From NCBI RefSeq assembly GCF_001649575.2, contig NC_051444.1, positions 22,432,120 through 22,496,119 on the forward strand: a stretch of 64,000 nucleotides of DNA. Direction: 5' to 3'. How positions within the stretch are numbered: position 1 is the stretch's first letter; every line of letters starts with the position of its first letter. The notes under the pieces are model-generated. The model did no database searches. It saw nothing but the letters and a program-made list of their open reading frames with translations, and was not told the DNA's origin. The translations under genes and the position numbers were made by a program. This document shows, piece after piece, positions 50,438-63,200 of this stretch. Source of the stretch: Kryptolebias marmoratus. Lineage: Eukaryota; Chordata; Actinopteri; Cyprinodontiformes; Rivulidae.

Positions 50438-51825
50438 TAATGATCCCCTTGTTAAAGTTTAATGTCTCTGTTCCACTGTTGTCAAGGAGATTTACCACTG
50501 AGCCCAATGGGAAATGTTTGCCCCACTGCTTCTTGTCTGATGGCGAACACACACACATACACACGCAAACACACACTCCCACACACAGCCACACAGGCCT
50601 AGATGCACACACATGAAAAATATGCACACATTCACACATGTGCAACCACTCGATTGCACACAAGCGTCTGAATGCTCATAGAGCCAATATGGTTGTAGAA
50701 AGGTGTTGGATCAGTTGGTTTTTGTTTGTTTTTTCCACTGCAAGAGAGTCAGTGAAGGCATCAAGTACCTTTACTCCCTAAATAAGATCAAATATTTAGT
50801 ATGTTTTCTGTACTTCACACATGGCCTTATCTAGGTCAAAAACAACTATAAAAAGGTAGTATTAGTAATAAAAAAAACTTAGACTAATTCAGTGCTTCTA
50901 GGGTTGCAAAGGGACAGAAAATTTCAGGTATATGTCTAGAAACGTTTCAGAAACTTTCCAGAGGAAGTTAAGGGGAATTTTGGAATTATTCCAAATATGA
51001 AACCTTCTTTTATTCGATTTGATCCAAAACACACGCCAACAAATCCATGCAGCTAAAGACCATCTGCGTTTATTTTTGTTTCATTTCTAACATTCTTACT
51101 TGAACATTTTACATGGAAAAATGCATTAATGTTTATAACAATATATATTCAAAGAAATATGTATCTTCTCTCTAGTTATAGGGCGAAGAAATAACACTAA
51201 TGTGTGATTTGGAATTTAAAAACCTGTTTATTTAGACAATGCAGCTGTCCTAGTTCTGCTTTACTACCATACATCTAATGTATTTACTCAATAATATCAT
51301 CAAAACTTATTTCACTTTATGCTAAAAAAACATGGCCTCAATATTCCATGTTTCTAGAAATGATTTGTGCATGAGATGGAGGAATACACAGTGAATGTAA
51401 GGGGCATGGCCTCAACACCTCTGCAGGCAGTAAGCAGTTTGCTTTGTGCCCGTGACTGTGGAATACCATAAATATACTTGTGCACTTGCATTAAATCTGG
51501 TTGTTTTAGTCAAGATTATGCTACAAAATATATTTTAAACCCTTCTTAAGGGACAACCTTCAATATTTCAAATTCCAGGTTTATACCCATAAATCTCTGT
51601 TAATTCCTATGGAAAGTTTTGAAACTTGAGAATTTTGAAACTACTACAAAAAACAGACTTTCAGCCTGAAATTATTGGTAAGGCTCCTCACCAAACACTT
51701 CATCATCTGCATGTTTGCATAAAATAGGGAGCCTAACTTTGCAGACTATGCATTGGACCGACTTCTTTTTTATCACCCACCGCCAAAAAGACAAAGGCAG
51801 GGCAATAACATTTATGCCTGTGTCT

Positions 51826-51827
<2 letters not shown>

Positions 51828-51864
<37 letters not shown>

Positions 51865-51865
51865 T
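51828..51865. repeat. (GT)n microsatellite
   Basis: Uninterrupted GT run. Confidence 0.95.
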
Positions 51866-52299
51866 GTGGCGTTAGCAAATGAACCAGTGGATGGATTTGA
51901 TTTGAAAATCTCAGTAAGTAATGGCTGAATGTATATCTATAACTGATTAACTTTTAATGTCAGCATGATTCAACATGGCCAGCACACCCAACTGACCTTA
52001 GAAAACGCAAAAATGGTTACAACTCAAATACATTTTACAGATATTGAGCTAAAACTGGATGTGGAAGTAGCTGAAAGTTCTTCACAACACAAGCTCTTAG
52101 CACTAACAGATCACATGGGATCTTTCAATACTGAGTGAGATCAATATTATTTAAAAGATTTTATTATAGGCTAGACCTAATTATATTCAAATTAGACTTG
52201 TTTACTTTTTGTATAGCATCCTAAGATGACTTTCATTATAAACTGGCATTATATAAATAAGCATAATTGGGGGTTTTAGTAACTCTGTGATCAGTGCCA

Positions 52300-52435
52300 C
52301 GGTTTAGAAATCCTCAGGATGTGGGTTCGAGCCCAGGATGGATAAAACAATTGCCAAATCTCTTGTATGAGTTTGCTCGCTGTGGCAAGTCCCACAGAGG
52401 GAAGCAACCAAAGGAAGAACAACAACATATAATAA
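52300..52435 (+). mobile_element. Possible tRNA-derived SINE remnant
   Basis: GGTTCGAGCCC (52324-52334) is a perfect Pol III B box. A GATCAGTGCC-type A-box-like sequence lies about 35 bases upstream. The downstream sequence resembles the 'CGCTGTGGC' fish retroelement family. Too degraded to be a tRNA gene. Confidence 0.4.
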
Positions 52436-52833
52436 ACATAATTGATTATTAAAAGAATACCTTTGTTGAAGATGTTACAGCAGACTTAGGCTATAATATG
52501 TCTGTAGGAGCTCACAAGTAATGCAGGAATCTTTTATTTTGTTAAGCATTTTTTGGGCTACACCTTGATCATGGGTCTATATTGACACCCATGGACTTCG
52601 GAACATTCTTAAAGCAGAAATCAGAACATCAGATTTGTGACAAAAGGAAAGCCTCTCATTTAAAAAAAATGAGATTTAAATTTACTATCAGAGCTGCTAA
52701 GTTCATAAAAAAACTGAATTTTGAGAGGCTATTGAGAACACACACATACGGCAGCTTGTCAAATCAGGCTTTAAATCACAACTGGGGCATGGCATTGATT
52801 CCCCAATACGCCCTCATCGATCCTGTGGTGGCC

Positions 52834-52839
<6 letters not shown>

Positions 52840-52865
<26 letters not shown>

Positions 52866-52866
52866 C
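52840..52866. repeat. (GT)n microsatellite
   Basis: Short GT run. Confidence 0.9.
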
Positions 52867-54469
52867 TGATGACACTGAATCAATACAGTTTTCACAATAT
52901 TTTCCCTTTAAAGCCAGTAGCCCTCACAACAGCATCCCCACCTAGTTCAGATTCTTCTCTCTCACACAGAAGAACCAGTCAGCATCTGGGTACTGGATCA
53001 TAGTCAAATAAACTAACATGCAGTGACTTTTTTTTAATTGTATGGAACCAATAATTGCACTGGACAGCATTAAATATTATTAACAGCATCTCTCTATCAG
53101 TAAGAAGATCTCTGTCCACTGCTACGTTTGTGCTTCTATGGCAGAGCAAAACAAAAGGAGCAACAACGGCATCAATACAACCAGGATTAGCATTTTGGTA
53201 AATGCTCCCGAGTGGTAACAGAGGATAGTTAGTCATGTTTTTGCAAAAGCTGTGCAAGAACATTGCTAAACAGCTGCGGACGAAAAGCTCTGCTGGGAGC
53301 CACTCAAGACACCTCATGTCTTGAGGTTTTAAAATCTTGCAAGTCTTTAGAAGAAAAAAGGGCTTCAAAGTGACACCAAAGCTGTTTTTTTGTTGTTGTT
53401 GTTGTTGTCGACAGGTAATTTAGCATAAAGATATATGCTATTAGACGGTAGGTGGACAGCATTTCAGACGGTACTCATCTGAGACTTGACTGCTGAATGT
53501 CAGTAATTGTTACACACTGTTCCTTTCATGTAAGGATGACTGCAATTGGATCCAACTCAGGCAGAGAAAAATATCCCAGCAGTGAATTTTAAACTTGGTG
53601 ATTGACTTCGAGGGATAGTGGCAAAGACAGACAGTGGGACAAATGATGGAGGGGAAAAAAAAGAGAAAAACCTGAGCCGGGGAGGTGCTTAAATCAACAT
53701 TTAAAATGCTCAGATCTTTCGTTCTCTTTTCTTCTTCTTTCTCTCTCTCACACACACACACACCCTCTCACGTCTCAGTCTCTACAGTCCACCCCCAAGG
53801 CGAACACTTGGGAAAGCGTCAGCCTGTCTGCTCTTAACTATCAGTCACAGATAACAACAGGGATAAACACACACACACGAATATACACACACACACTCAC
53901 ACTTTTGCACTCCTCTGCTCTCACAAGCCCAAGTCATAGACTAAACAACAGCATTTCCAGTCATATCTCAGATAATTGTGTGCCTCCACTGCAAAAACGC
54001 TTAAAGCTGTAACAACTTGCATCTTACGAGAAGCATTTGAACTGTCAGACATAATTATCCATGTTGGTTTCGTAAAACACTCAACAAACAGCTCACTTCA
54101 AGTCTTCAAGACTGGAGGTTTGGGCATTAGAAACATCTGAACATGTTATTACACCAAATAAAGAGAAAACGGTTGAATGTCCATTTTGATGAAAACACCA
54201 CGGCGAAAACTTAATTATAAACCAAAATGATAAGATTTGGTCAGTAAGCCTCTAAAATGTTTCTAAAATAAAGTGCTTGGGAGTGTAGAAATATACAATA
54301 TCTGATTACATGAGCATCTGTTCTCATACGGTAATTATGTAGGATTCTCGCTAAAAAGTGGATCAGTGTGAACTGAGATCACAAGTCACCTTCAGTTTTA
54401 TTACTTAAAATGCACTTACTGTAAATAATGGAATACAAAGAATAATAAATAAAAAACACTCAGCCAACT

Positions 54470-54615
54470 ACAATAGACTGAGCTGTAGATGTACATGAAA
54501 TTGTTACTTTCTGACAGTTTCATTAAAACTAATCTACTGGTTCAGGAGATGTTTTGCTAACACTACAGACAAAGCGACACAGACACAGGCAAAACCATTA
54601 TTGTCTGCCTTTTAC
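54470..54615 (+). repeat. Dispersed repeat family A
   Basis: 'ATTAAAACTAATCTACTGGTTCAGGAGATGTTTTGCTAACA..GACAAAGCGACA..CAAAACCATTATTG'. Same order as 63600-63710. Confidence 0.55.
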
Positions 54616-55530
54616 CTATCAATGATAAATTGTTAAAATATAAGGAACAAAAAGCAGATTTACACATGATATAAAAGAATCATTTATGCAATTTTGATAG
54701 CAAAGATCAAGACAGCAGGTTCAATTGAGGTTTTAATAAAAGTAAGGTTTTGTACATTTTTTTTTATTTTATTTTTTATCAATGCTCTGCAGGACTCAGT
54801 TTACATTGATATGCGTTTCTGGTTGACTGCCTGCCTGTTTCGGAGACAGCGATGTGATGCAGATCTACAAAATGAACTTCACTGGAACTGTGCTGTCACA
54901 ATCACTGCGCTCTGTGCTGTACGAGAATTAGTTCTGGTCAAATAAAAAAATGGACCTGTGATTTAAATTATGATCTTCCTGCGCGTGTGGTTTGTGGCTT
55001 TCGGTTCGCCGTTGCGTTCACATGCCGGCTAATTCACTTTACAGCAATGCTGTGCCAACTATCTGCACTGACACACAGAAAAACAAATAGTACCGACTCA
55101 TTAATCCGGCCAGATATTAGCAAATGATTCAGTCATGTAACTTGGTCACTTCTCTCTTCTCTCATTTCTCTTCTACACATATACACCGATCCATGGTCAG
55201 TCACATGACACAGCACTGAAAAACATGGAGGTGCACATCGACCTGAACACCCAACCTGAAGAGGCAGTTACAACACAGGGGGGCAAAAAATGAGAACTAA
55301 TGTGGAAAATTACGGTGTGGAGCTTTTCTGACGACGGTTCACAAGGTGTCATTATCTGTCTGCAGTGTTTTAATGTTGTCACAGGTTCGCTGCACCTTAA
55401 GGTAACCTGCACTTCTAAAACTGCACCATCTGATTTTACTCAAACACATTAAAATGACATGGGAGTTAGACTCATGTCGCTGAAGATGAAGATGAAGATG
55501 GTCACTCATTCTGACTGAAGGAACAGCTGG

Positions 55531-55578
55531 ACAAGGAACAGCTTCCAACACTTCTGACAAGGAACAGCTTCCAACACT
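55531..55578. repeat. 26-bp tandem duplication
   Basis: ACAAGGAACAGCTTCCAACA(CT) occurs at 55531-55552 and again at 55557-55578. Confidence 0.9.
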
Positions 55579-57224
55579 GACTGCCGGGAAACATGTCTGC
55601 ATCCATGCGTCAAGTTTCTCCTCAGAAAACGCTTTCAGCGCAGGAGGAACATCGTAATGTGATGTTAGTCTTCTCTGAAATCTCAACATGATGAGAGGCT
55701 GCTGTTCTTGACCGAGAACCTAAATGTCAAAAAGGGTGGCGAGCAATATGCATTCCTTTAAGGCATGATGGGCCTTTAATTTGTTGTTTTTAATGAAAAC
55801 TAATTAAGTCAGAATTTCTATTTTTCCAGCATTTAAAAAAAACAGTGATGTTCCCATGAGCTCCAGCTGCATTTAGATTTAATCAGCAAATCTTTTAAGC
55901 CCTCTGTGGAGTCACCGCTGAGCCTGATTATAGGTAAGCAGGTCTTCTATCCCACTTGTTCTTTTAATGCATCTATGAACAAGTTTGGTAATAATTACAA
56001 GGTCATGAAGTTTGAAGAGTAAAAAGGTAATTAAGACAATTGCCAATATCGATTGCTGTAAAGAAAAAAATAGGTTTTGCTATGATTTTTTTTTCAGTGA
56101 TCTGTCACACTGGAGCTCTGAGTTTAAAACTATTATTTTTTAATAAGATTTCACCCAAAAATAATAACAAATGAGCAGAAAGTCCACAGGTTGGGGAAAG
56201 CTGCAAATTAGTAAAGAAAATTCTGCTTAATTTGCTGCAGCTGCCTCCATTTTTACTTCCCTGACTTGGATATTTTTCTTTACAAATTATGTTTTTCTCA
56301 CCATGGAACCAATGTAACCTTTAAAAAAAAAAGGGAATCTGCACAGTCAGCAAACCGGTTGTCACTGTAAATACGTGCCAAGAGAGCACACCGGAAAATG
56401 TTTAATGTCAGGAGCATATCCTCCTCCTCTGCTTGTGATTCGCCCTTTTTAAACCAGAGATTGCCACATTTAATCATCATCAGAAACACAGAACAGTTGT
56501 GTCCAGCAGGGTCATAATATTTGACGGTTTGAAAAATGAATCTATTGTTCAAAGGGCAGAGAGAATAAAGAAACCAAAAAGAAGCCGGTAGCTGCTGGCA
56601 CAGCTGTCTTACGTATCACTAAGTGCTGTTACCCAGACGGCATGCTCATTTTACCTTTACCTGCGAGTGGTATCTCACTCACACAAAGATATACACACAC
56701 CGATGTTTGGTGCTCACTCCTGTTGCCTCATAACACTAATTTTATGAGAGCAAAAAAAGATGAAGGGAAAGAAAAAAAAAGCATGGGCATCTTTCCAAGA
56801 GGTACTTCTGTGCTGTCAAATTTAGTCTTCAAATATTGTCACAAAGTGTGACTAAAAATTCACAACTGGTAGCTCTGAGAATTAATTAAAACTAAAGAAT
56901 GAAGCTAGTTTAGTGTGAATGTCAGCTATTTTTAATGAGGCTGTGTGGCTGACTGTCTGTAACTGTGCAGTCTGACGCTGGCTGCTGGAGGAGGCACGAT
57001 GGTACGTTTGGTATCAACACCCTCACTGGTGAGTATTAGCTATCAGAGCTTCGGATCCAAGTTTCCACAATGAAACTAATAGATGCTTTACAATCTTTAT
57101 TTTTAAAAATTATTGATTAAAAATAATTACTTTTCTAATTATTAGATTTTTATGAACACTCCTCAAATTACTGTATGCTTCATTTGCCACACAATAGTTG
57201 ATAGGAATATATAACCATTTACCT

Positions 57225-57705
57225 GAGGACCTGAGAAGGTGTGTTTCAGCACACCTGCTAATCATCGAGTCATCAGCCAGGGTATATTAGGAGTGTTAAA
57301 CCTTGTGGAACTCCTCGAGTTACCAAGCTGTTCCTTTTCGAGCTCACAGAACTCCAAATTCAGACCCTCGACTGTAAATAACTTGTCTGGATCGTCTGTC
57401 TTCAGCTGGCAACCTACAGGCTCCTCATTCCACCACCCTCTGTGCGACCTGTCCGCTCCCCAACGCTTCAACACCTATCTCCGATCTGTAGTGCCGTCTA
57501 CCCTTCCTGCACCAGCCTCCACGCGGACATTCACCCCGGACACTTCCTCTCCCGGCCTCCTACCACAACTCCTCCAAGCCTCTGCTGTCCTGAGCTGCCT
57601 GGAACCCTCCGGATCTTGATCGGCTGCTCATTCCTTTATTGTTGTTCTTTAATAAACCCATTTTTTGTGCATGTGGGTCAGGCACCTAAGCCGAAACATG
57701 ACAAC
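57225..57705 (+). mobile_element. Probable LTR-retrotransposon LTR fragment
   Basis: C-rich body followed by TCTTTAATAAACCCATTTTTT and GCATGTGGGTCAGGC, the usual polyadenylation end of fish Ty3/gypsy-type LTRs. A 126-codon open frame inside has biased Ser/Pro/Leu composition and is likely incidental. The second LTR and internal genes were not found. Confidence 0.4.
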
Positions 57706-59699
57706 ATGATGCACTGGATCAGTGAAAAGGAAGAATCATAAACGTTTTTGGTTAGCAGAATTAGTCCTTTTTTAAAAGGAAGAAGATAAATTAATGTTCA
57801 TATTAGTATTGTTTTTTTTTTCCTTACATGTATAACTGATTTGCATTCAGACTAATGACATTCTAATGGCTTAGTTTAGCTCAGAGCTTTTGTTGTCGAG
57901 CTCAGTTTTATTGTGCTGTGAGGAAAGGATGAAATAATTACGTTGTGAAAAGCCTGAATAGCCGCAAGTTGGCATGTGTGGAGGGAATATGAAGAGTACT
58001 TTTCCTTGAAATTCCCATTCATACATATAAAAGCTCTGGCCTTCCCTGCAACTGTGAAGAAATAAATAGTTGAAGAATTGTGAATGAATGAATGAACTAA
58101 TAAAAAGAATGAACAAATCAATGAATAAAGCAATTTTTTTCAAGAACAATGATGTGATCTGTCCTTTAATCCTAGGAAGAATAGTACAGGGACAGTAATA
58201 GTGGCATTTAAAAGGCAGTCTAAAGCTGCCTCATATTCAGATTGCTGCTGTAAGGCTTTTAGAAAATGGTGACCAGAGGTTCTACTTCTGCTTTTCACCG
58301 GTCCTCACATCACTGGTTTTCCATCAAGCACAGATCCGATTTGAAAATAAGAGTTAAAAACTGTAATCTTTGTTTTGGCAGCTTGATTAAGAGTCCACCT
58401 TCACAGAACTGCTGGTCCTTTGGAACCTGTGGGCACTTTTTATTAAAATTTTAGTGATGAGACCAAAAAAAGCTTTTAATGTCATTGTTTTTAACATGGC
58501 TTATAACTGTTCTAACCCACTGTTGATTTTCAGGCTTAGAGCCATTTTGACACAAGCACAGCACGCAGTCCTAAAATTTGACAGAGACACTTTAGAGACG
58601 CTTCATGTGAGAACACGAACGTCCACAACATTTACCCGAAATGTCACTTTGTGAAAGTAGCCAAAAATCTCTTAAAGTTGTAAGTAGGTTTATGTGCTGG
58701 TCACAGCTTCCTACTATTACTTTTCTGTTGACTTGCATGTTTTTCCACTCCCTCGTCTTAAGTATAGATACGCTTCCAGCTGTTAAAGCACATTTCCAAC
58801 AGAGGATTTGTGTTGTAAGGTGCATGTCTGAGTGTCGGCAAGAAAATAGTTCTCCAACCTTTATATGTAAGAACTCATTACATGTAAAATTTAATTAAAA
58901 AAAAAAAAGTATTTTTATCTTTTTTGTCCTTTTACCTTTGCAGACCCTGCCTGTTGACCAAAACAACACAGTATATTTTCAGCTGAGAAATTTCCTTTTT
59001 TTCCTGAGACATTGGCTGCTTTTCACTTCTTTTCAATCATTATTTTCATACAACAGTTTTTTTTTTTTTATTAGGCCACTACATTTTTGGCTGATGAATC
59101 CTTTAAGCATCAAAATGGCACCAAGGTTCAAGGTATGAATCATAGTTCTTCTAGTGAAACAGACAAACTTGCAAAAATAAATAAATAAAATAAAATAATA
59201 ATAATAATAAAACTGTATATTTGGATGCCTTGGTCATAGCAAACTGCTGCAGTGACACTATTTTTCTCATTTCTTTTGTTAAATCCATAAAAAATGTCCA
59301 AAATACCTTTTTTAAATATTTTTTCACTAACATTTCCAAACTGTACCTCACTTCATGTCTTGATTTATCTTGTATGGACCACTAAAAGTCATATTTTCAA
59401 TGAGGTTCTCAGTCATGTCTGAATGAAGTCACGATGAAGATGGAAATGAACACAACCAGTATCTGACTGACAGAATGCAGTCCCTTTACCGGTTAATGAA
59501 CAGATTAAGGAAATTGTTGCGTTTCTAAATTCTGAACTTTTAAAAGCTGAATTAGATTAAAGGCCTCAAATTCTGTGAAGGAATGCATATCGCCCGCTGA
59601 CCTTCACAACAGAGTTTTAAACTACTTGTATGTGGAGAAATGACGAAGACATAGGCGTTTTGAATAATTCTTGAAAATAATGTTATGCACAATCTGCTG

Positions 59700-60110
59700 G
59701 TGCTTGGAGTACCTGTCAGGGCTAAGGCCAAGTAGCTGTGGTGGTCATCTTGAATTGGAATGACTCCAAAAGTTAATAAGTTGTAGATGTACAGTACATC
59801 CAGAGAATTCTTATTAAGAGTGTCATTAAAATCCACCCAGCGGTTCGTGATATATTCTGATAACCAAAAGTCAGGGTTGAGGCCAACAGTTGACACCAAA
59901 GTCTAAAGCAAATATATTTGGCAATGAGTAGCGCTCAAAGGTATGTGTTGACCATGACTCACAGCTTCTACCACACCAGATTTTTAGCTCTACATCTGTA
60001 AAACCGACTGAGCTATAGACATTTTTGCATTTGCTAGGGTCAATTAGCTGTGGCAGCCATCTTGAATCAGATTAACTCCAAAAGTTAATTGCTTGCAGAT
60101 AAAAATGGTT
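59700..60110 (+). repeat. Dispersed repeat family A, two adjacent copies
   Basis: 'AAAATCCACCCAGCGGTTCGTGATATATTCTGATAACC' ends one copy. A second starts near 59940 with CTTCTACCACACCAGATTTT and CTACATCTGTAAAACCGACTG. Confidence 0.6.
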
Positions 60111-60886
60111 TGTTTCTGACATTTTGATTGCAATCCTTCCATTATACATCTAATAAAATCTTTCCATTTTCATCACTTTTAAAAAGTGATAAAAAACATT
60201 ATCATACAGAATAGAAACAGCCTGACCCCAGTTTATAGTTCCTGTAAGTTTTAGCAGCCTTGAAGAAGACACAAAGTGTGGCTTCCCATTACTAATTTGT
60301 TTTCACTAGTTCCATAGTAAGCTCCTAACCTCAGCTCTGTCCAGTGTGTCTTCACGCCTGCCCCTGCTGTTATAATTGTTTCTGTAGAACCGCTCACCCT
60401 CCTCTTCTTCACTCTTTGTTCAGACTTTGTTTTGACGCTGCCTCTAAGATGCTCTGGGGCCAGAATCTCAATGCCAAGACCTTACAAACAGTCAAACCAC
60501 ACTCCGTTGTTTGTCATTCTTTGCACAAAATTAACCAAACTTTAAAAGGCCGCTTCTGGTCCATGAGTCAGAAAGTCACGTTTTCCACATCAGAAACCTT
60601 CGCACTGTGCTTGTTTTGTTTTGTTTTTTCATTATTAAAATAAACATAACATAAATAGCATGATGCAACATTTTAAACCAGGTGGTTTGACTTTTTGAAA
60701 ACAAAGCTCAGAGATCAGCAGTTTCTCCTAATATATGTACAGATATCCATTTCAGCAGCTGAAGAGGCAGACTGGTCAGAAACTCCTATGAATATTTTAG
60801 TACGTTATACTCCGTTCTGTTGATGTACAGCTCAGCTCTGTCATCTGGCATGCCGCAAATGCAGACACACACATACACACTAAGAC

Positions 60887-60911
60887 AGAGAGAGAGAGAG
60901 AGAGAGAGAGT
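60887..60911. repeat. (GA)n microsatellite
   Basis: About 12 GA units next to a short GT run. Confidence 0.9.
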
Positions 60912-61754
60912 GTGTGTCTTAATGTCAAGTTTTACAATAATGTCTTGCTCATTGACTCGTAACTGAAATGCTATGTACCATCCTCATTTGCTTTGGTAAC
61001 TATGCTACAATGGTTAGATTCATTCTTAAATATAAATACCCATCAGACCCACCATCCACTCCCCACCCATGCTCCTCCACCCCTCCCCAACATTATCAGA
61101 CTTACTTATTATTAGGATGACTTTATGGCTCCTGAGATACCACAGGCCATAAAGCGAAGACAGAGAGACCACTGGTTCATGAGGAGCTCTAAGGCAAGGG
61201 CCCCATTATGAGCCAGGGAGAAGTCCCATGAGAAACTCAGCTTTTTTTATTTTTTCTTTCCAGTTGGATTAGTATTATACAACAAGACTGTAAAAGAGCA
61301 GAATACAATTATTGCATCCACTCATTTGACATTTTTTTTCTCTCCACTCTAACGTGCTTCCTCTAAGAAAACCCACTTAACTCTTTTCAGTTTGGTTTTC
61401 ACTCCTTTTAAAGCTCTGAGGCTATTATTTCAAGGCCAGTAATGACCTGATGTTAGCAGCCAACAAGGGACTGTATTCAAACTAAGGCTTAACTCCTTAA
61501 CTAAAGCTTCGACACAGTGGGCCATGTGAGGAACAATACTGGCATCAGTGATTTGGCTCTGAGGTGGGTTTTTATGTCAGATAAGGTTGGAAGATGCCTC
61601 CCCCTCTGCCGTGCCTTATTTCTGTCGAGTTCCCCAAGGATCTGTTTCAGGTCCTCTTTTAATTAACATTTACATGTTAGCCATGGGGGAATCATGTGTA
61701 GGGCTCTCAGGACTAAAACAAACAGAACTCGCTCACGCTTATATACTTCCTGCT

Positions 61755-61960
61755 TAGGGCCAGTACCTATCACGGTCAAAGGGTGAAAGGTCAAGTACAC
61801 CCCGAACAGGTAGCCAGTCTCAGCACAGAGACGCACAGGACACTTAACACCTGAACTCAGTTTAGGACAGACAACTCACCTAATGCATGTTTTACGAATG
61901 TGAAAGGAAACCAGAACAGGCAGAGAAAATCCACACTTGCATGAGGAGAACATGCAAAAC
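61755..61960 (-). mobile_element. LINE (L2-like) 3' tail fragment, reverse orientation
   Basis: AACAGGTAGCCAGTCTCAGC, CACAGGACACTTAACACCTG, GAAAGGAAACCAGAACAGGC and GAGGAGAACATGCAAA are the reverse complement of the tail seen at 8235-8445. Confidence 0.65.
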
Positions 61961-62499
61961 AAAACAAACAAAAAAAAAGCCAAGATCTGAACATACTTGC
62001 TGTGAGGTGAACTAAAATAATTGTTTTTAACACTTTAATTGTCTTTCTTTATTCCTTTTTATGCAGCTACAACTGCAAATCCTAGATCAGCTAATAATTT
62101 ATTGATAATCCTTACCGAAAGGGGGAAAAAAAAAACATTTAAACCTTTTTAAACAAAAACTGCACATGGCAGATTGGATATTGTAATTAGCCTATAAGAA
62201 TAATAAATCAAATGAGAAGTCGGTTACTTTATGAACTGATTCCTGAAATGCAATCATTTTCAATTTAGCACCATCCTTCAAAAAACATTAGGGTAAAAAT
62301 ACATTAGGGCACAAGTAGCGAATGAATATTATAATTTAAGCAAACATCCCTGATGTGTCATTAACCTCTGTATATTTGAATAATATGATGTGGCACAGCT
62401 CTAAATAAAACTTTAACAATAAATATTTAGACAGCAGAGCGTCCTGCTGATATTTTGCTCACTAACCAGTTGAAAGCAGAGTTTCCTGTGAATTAATGG

Positions 62500-63200
62500 A
62501 AGGAGTCAGTCCAACAGTGACAGCCAGCTGCCCACCGCAGACGTCCTCAGCCCTCCATGTTACCTGGGTGACAGCTGTGACCGTCAGCTGAGACAGGAAG
62601 CTGTGGCCGGGCGGGGTCCCAGTTCTCCCGGCGGGGGGGCGCGCTGTCCGTGCCGCCAGCCTCCATAGACACGGCTCCGNNNNNNNNNNNNNNNNNNNNN
62701 NNNNNNNNNNNNNNNNNNNNNNNNNNNNNNNNNNNNNNNNNNNNNNNNNNNNNNNNNNNNNNNNNNNNNNNNNNNNNNNNNNNNNNNNNNNNNNNNNNNN
62801 NNNNNNNNNNNNNNNNNNNNNNNNNNNNNNNNNNNNNNNNNNNNNNNNNNNNNNNNNNNNNNNNNNNNNNNNNNNNNNNNNNNNNNNNNNNNNNNNNNNN
62901 NNNNNNNNNNNNNNNNNNNNTCTCCCTGCCCTGTCTCCGTCCGTCCGTCCGTCTGACTCCGACTCTCCAGCCGGTTCTTGCCTTCTGCTGGAGCCGCGCC
63001 GCGCCGGAGAGCGTTTGGGAAGCTGCACAGGACAACAAGGCTGAGCCCGCCCAGAACCCGCCCAGAACCCGCCCAGCTCCAGCCGGACCCTTCCCCCCTA
63101 CCGTAATACTGAGAGTCAGGAGGAAGAAGCGTCGGTCTGAAGCGCCTCAGCGTCGTCTCAACATATGGCAACAGGAGCGCATTTGTGGCTACAGTGAACT
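62500..63200 (-). promoter_or_regulatory. CpG island, probable dok4 promoter and non-coding first exon
   Basis: Very GC- and CpG-rich (e.g. around 62610-62660 and 62990-63130) in AT-rich surroundings. A minus-strand donor CACCCAG|GTAACA is at 62563/62564 and would end a first exon. It also has a 15-bp (CCGT)n run and a tandem CCCGCCCAGAA repeat near 63045-63070. Which gene it serves is inferred from strand and position; a plus-strand gene to the right is also possible. Confidence 0.5.
62680..62920. other. Assembly gap (241 N)
   Basis: Run of N within the CpG island. All open frames crossing it are unreliable. Confidence 0.99.

Larger units (their letters stand above)
46209..62563 (-). other. 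Inferred large 5' intron of dok4 (16 kb)
   Basis: No convincing coding exon on either strand. Filled with family A copies, microsatellites (50371-50437, 51828-51865, 52840-52866, 53748-53764, 60887-60911), a SINE-like B box near 52324, an LTR-like fragment (57225-57705) and a reversed L2-like tail (61755-61960). That this is intron depends on dok4 starting at the CpG block to the right. Confidence 0.45.

Noticed and set aside
50337..50663. Open frames over GT/CA-rich sequence
   Set aside because: Microsatellite artefacts without coding signal.
57239..57619. 126-codon Ser/Pro/Leu-rich open frame
   Set aside because: Lies in the C-rich body of an LTR-like repeat; composition explains the lack of stops.
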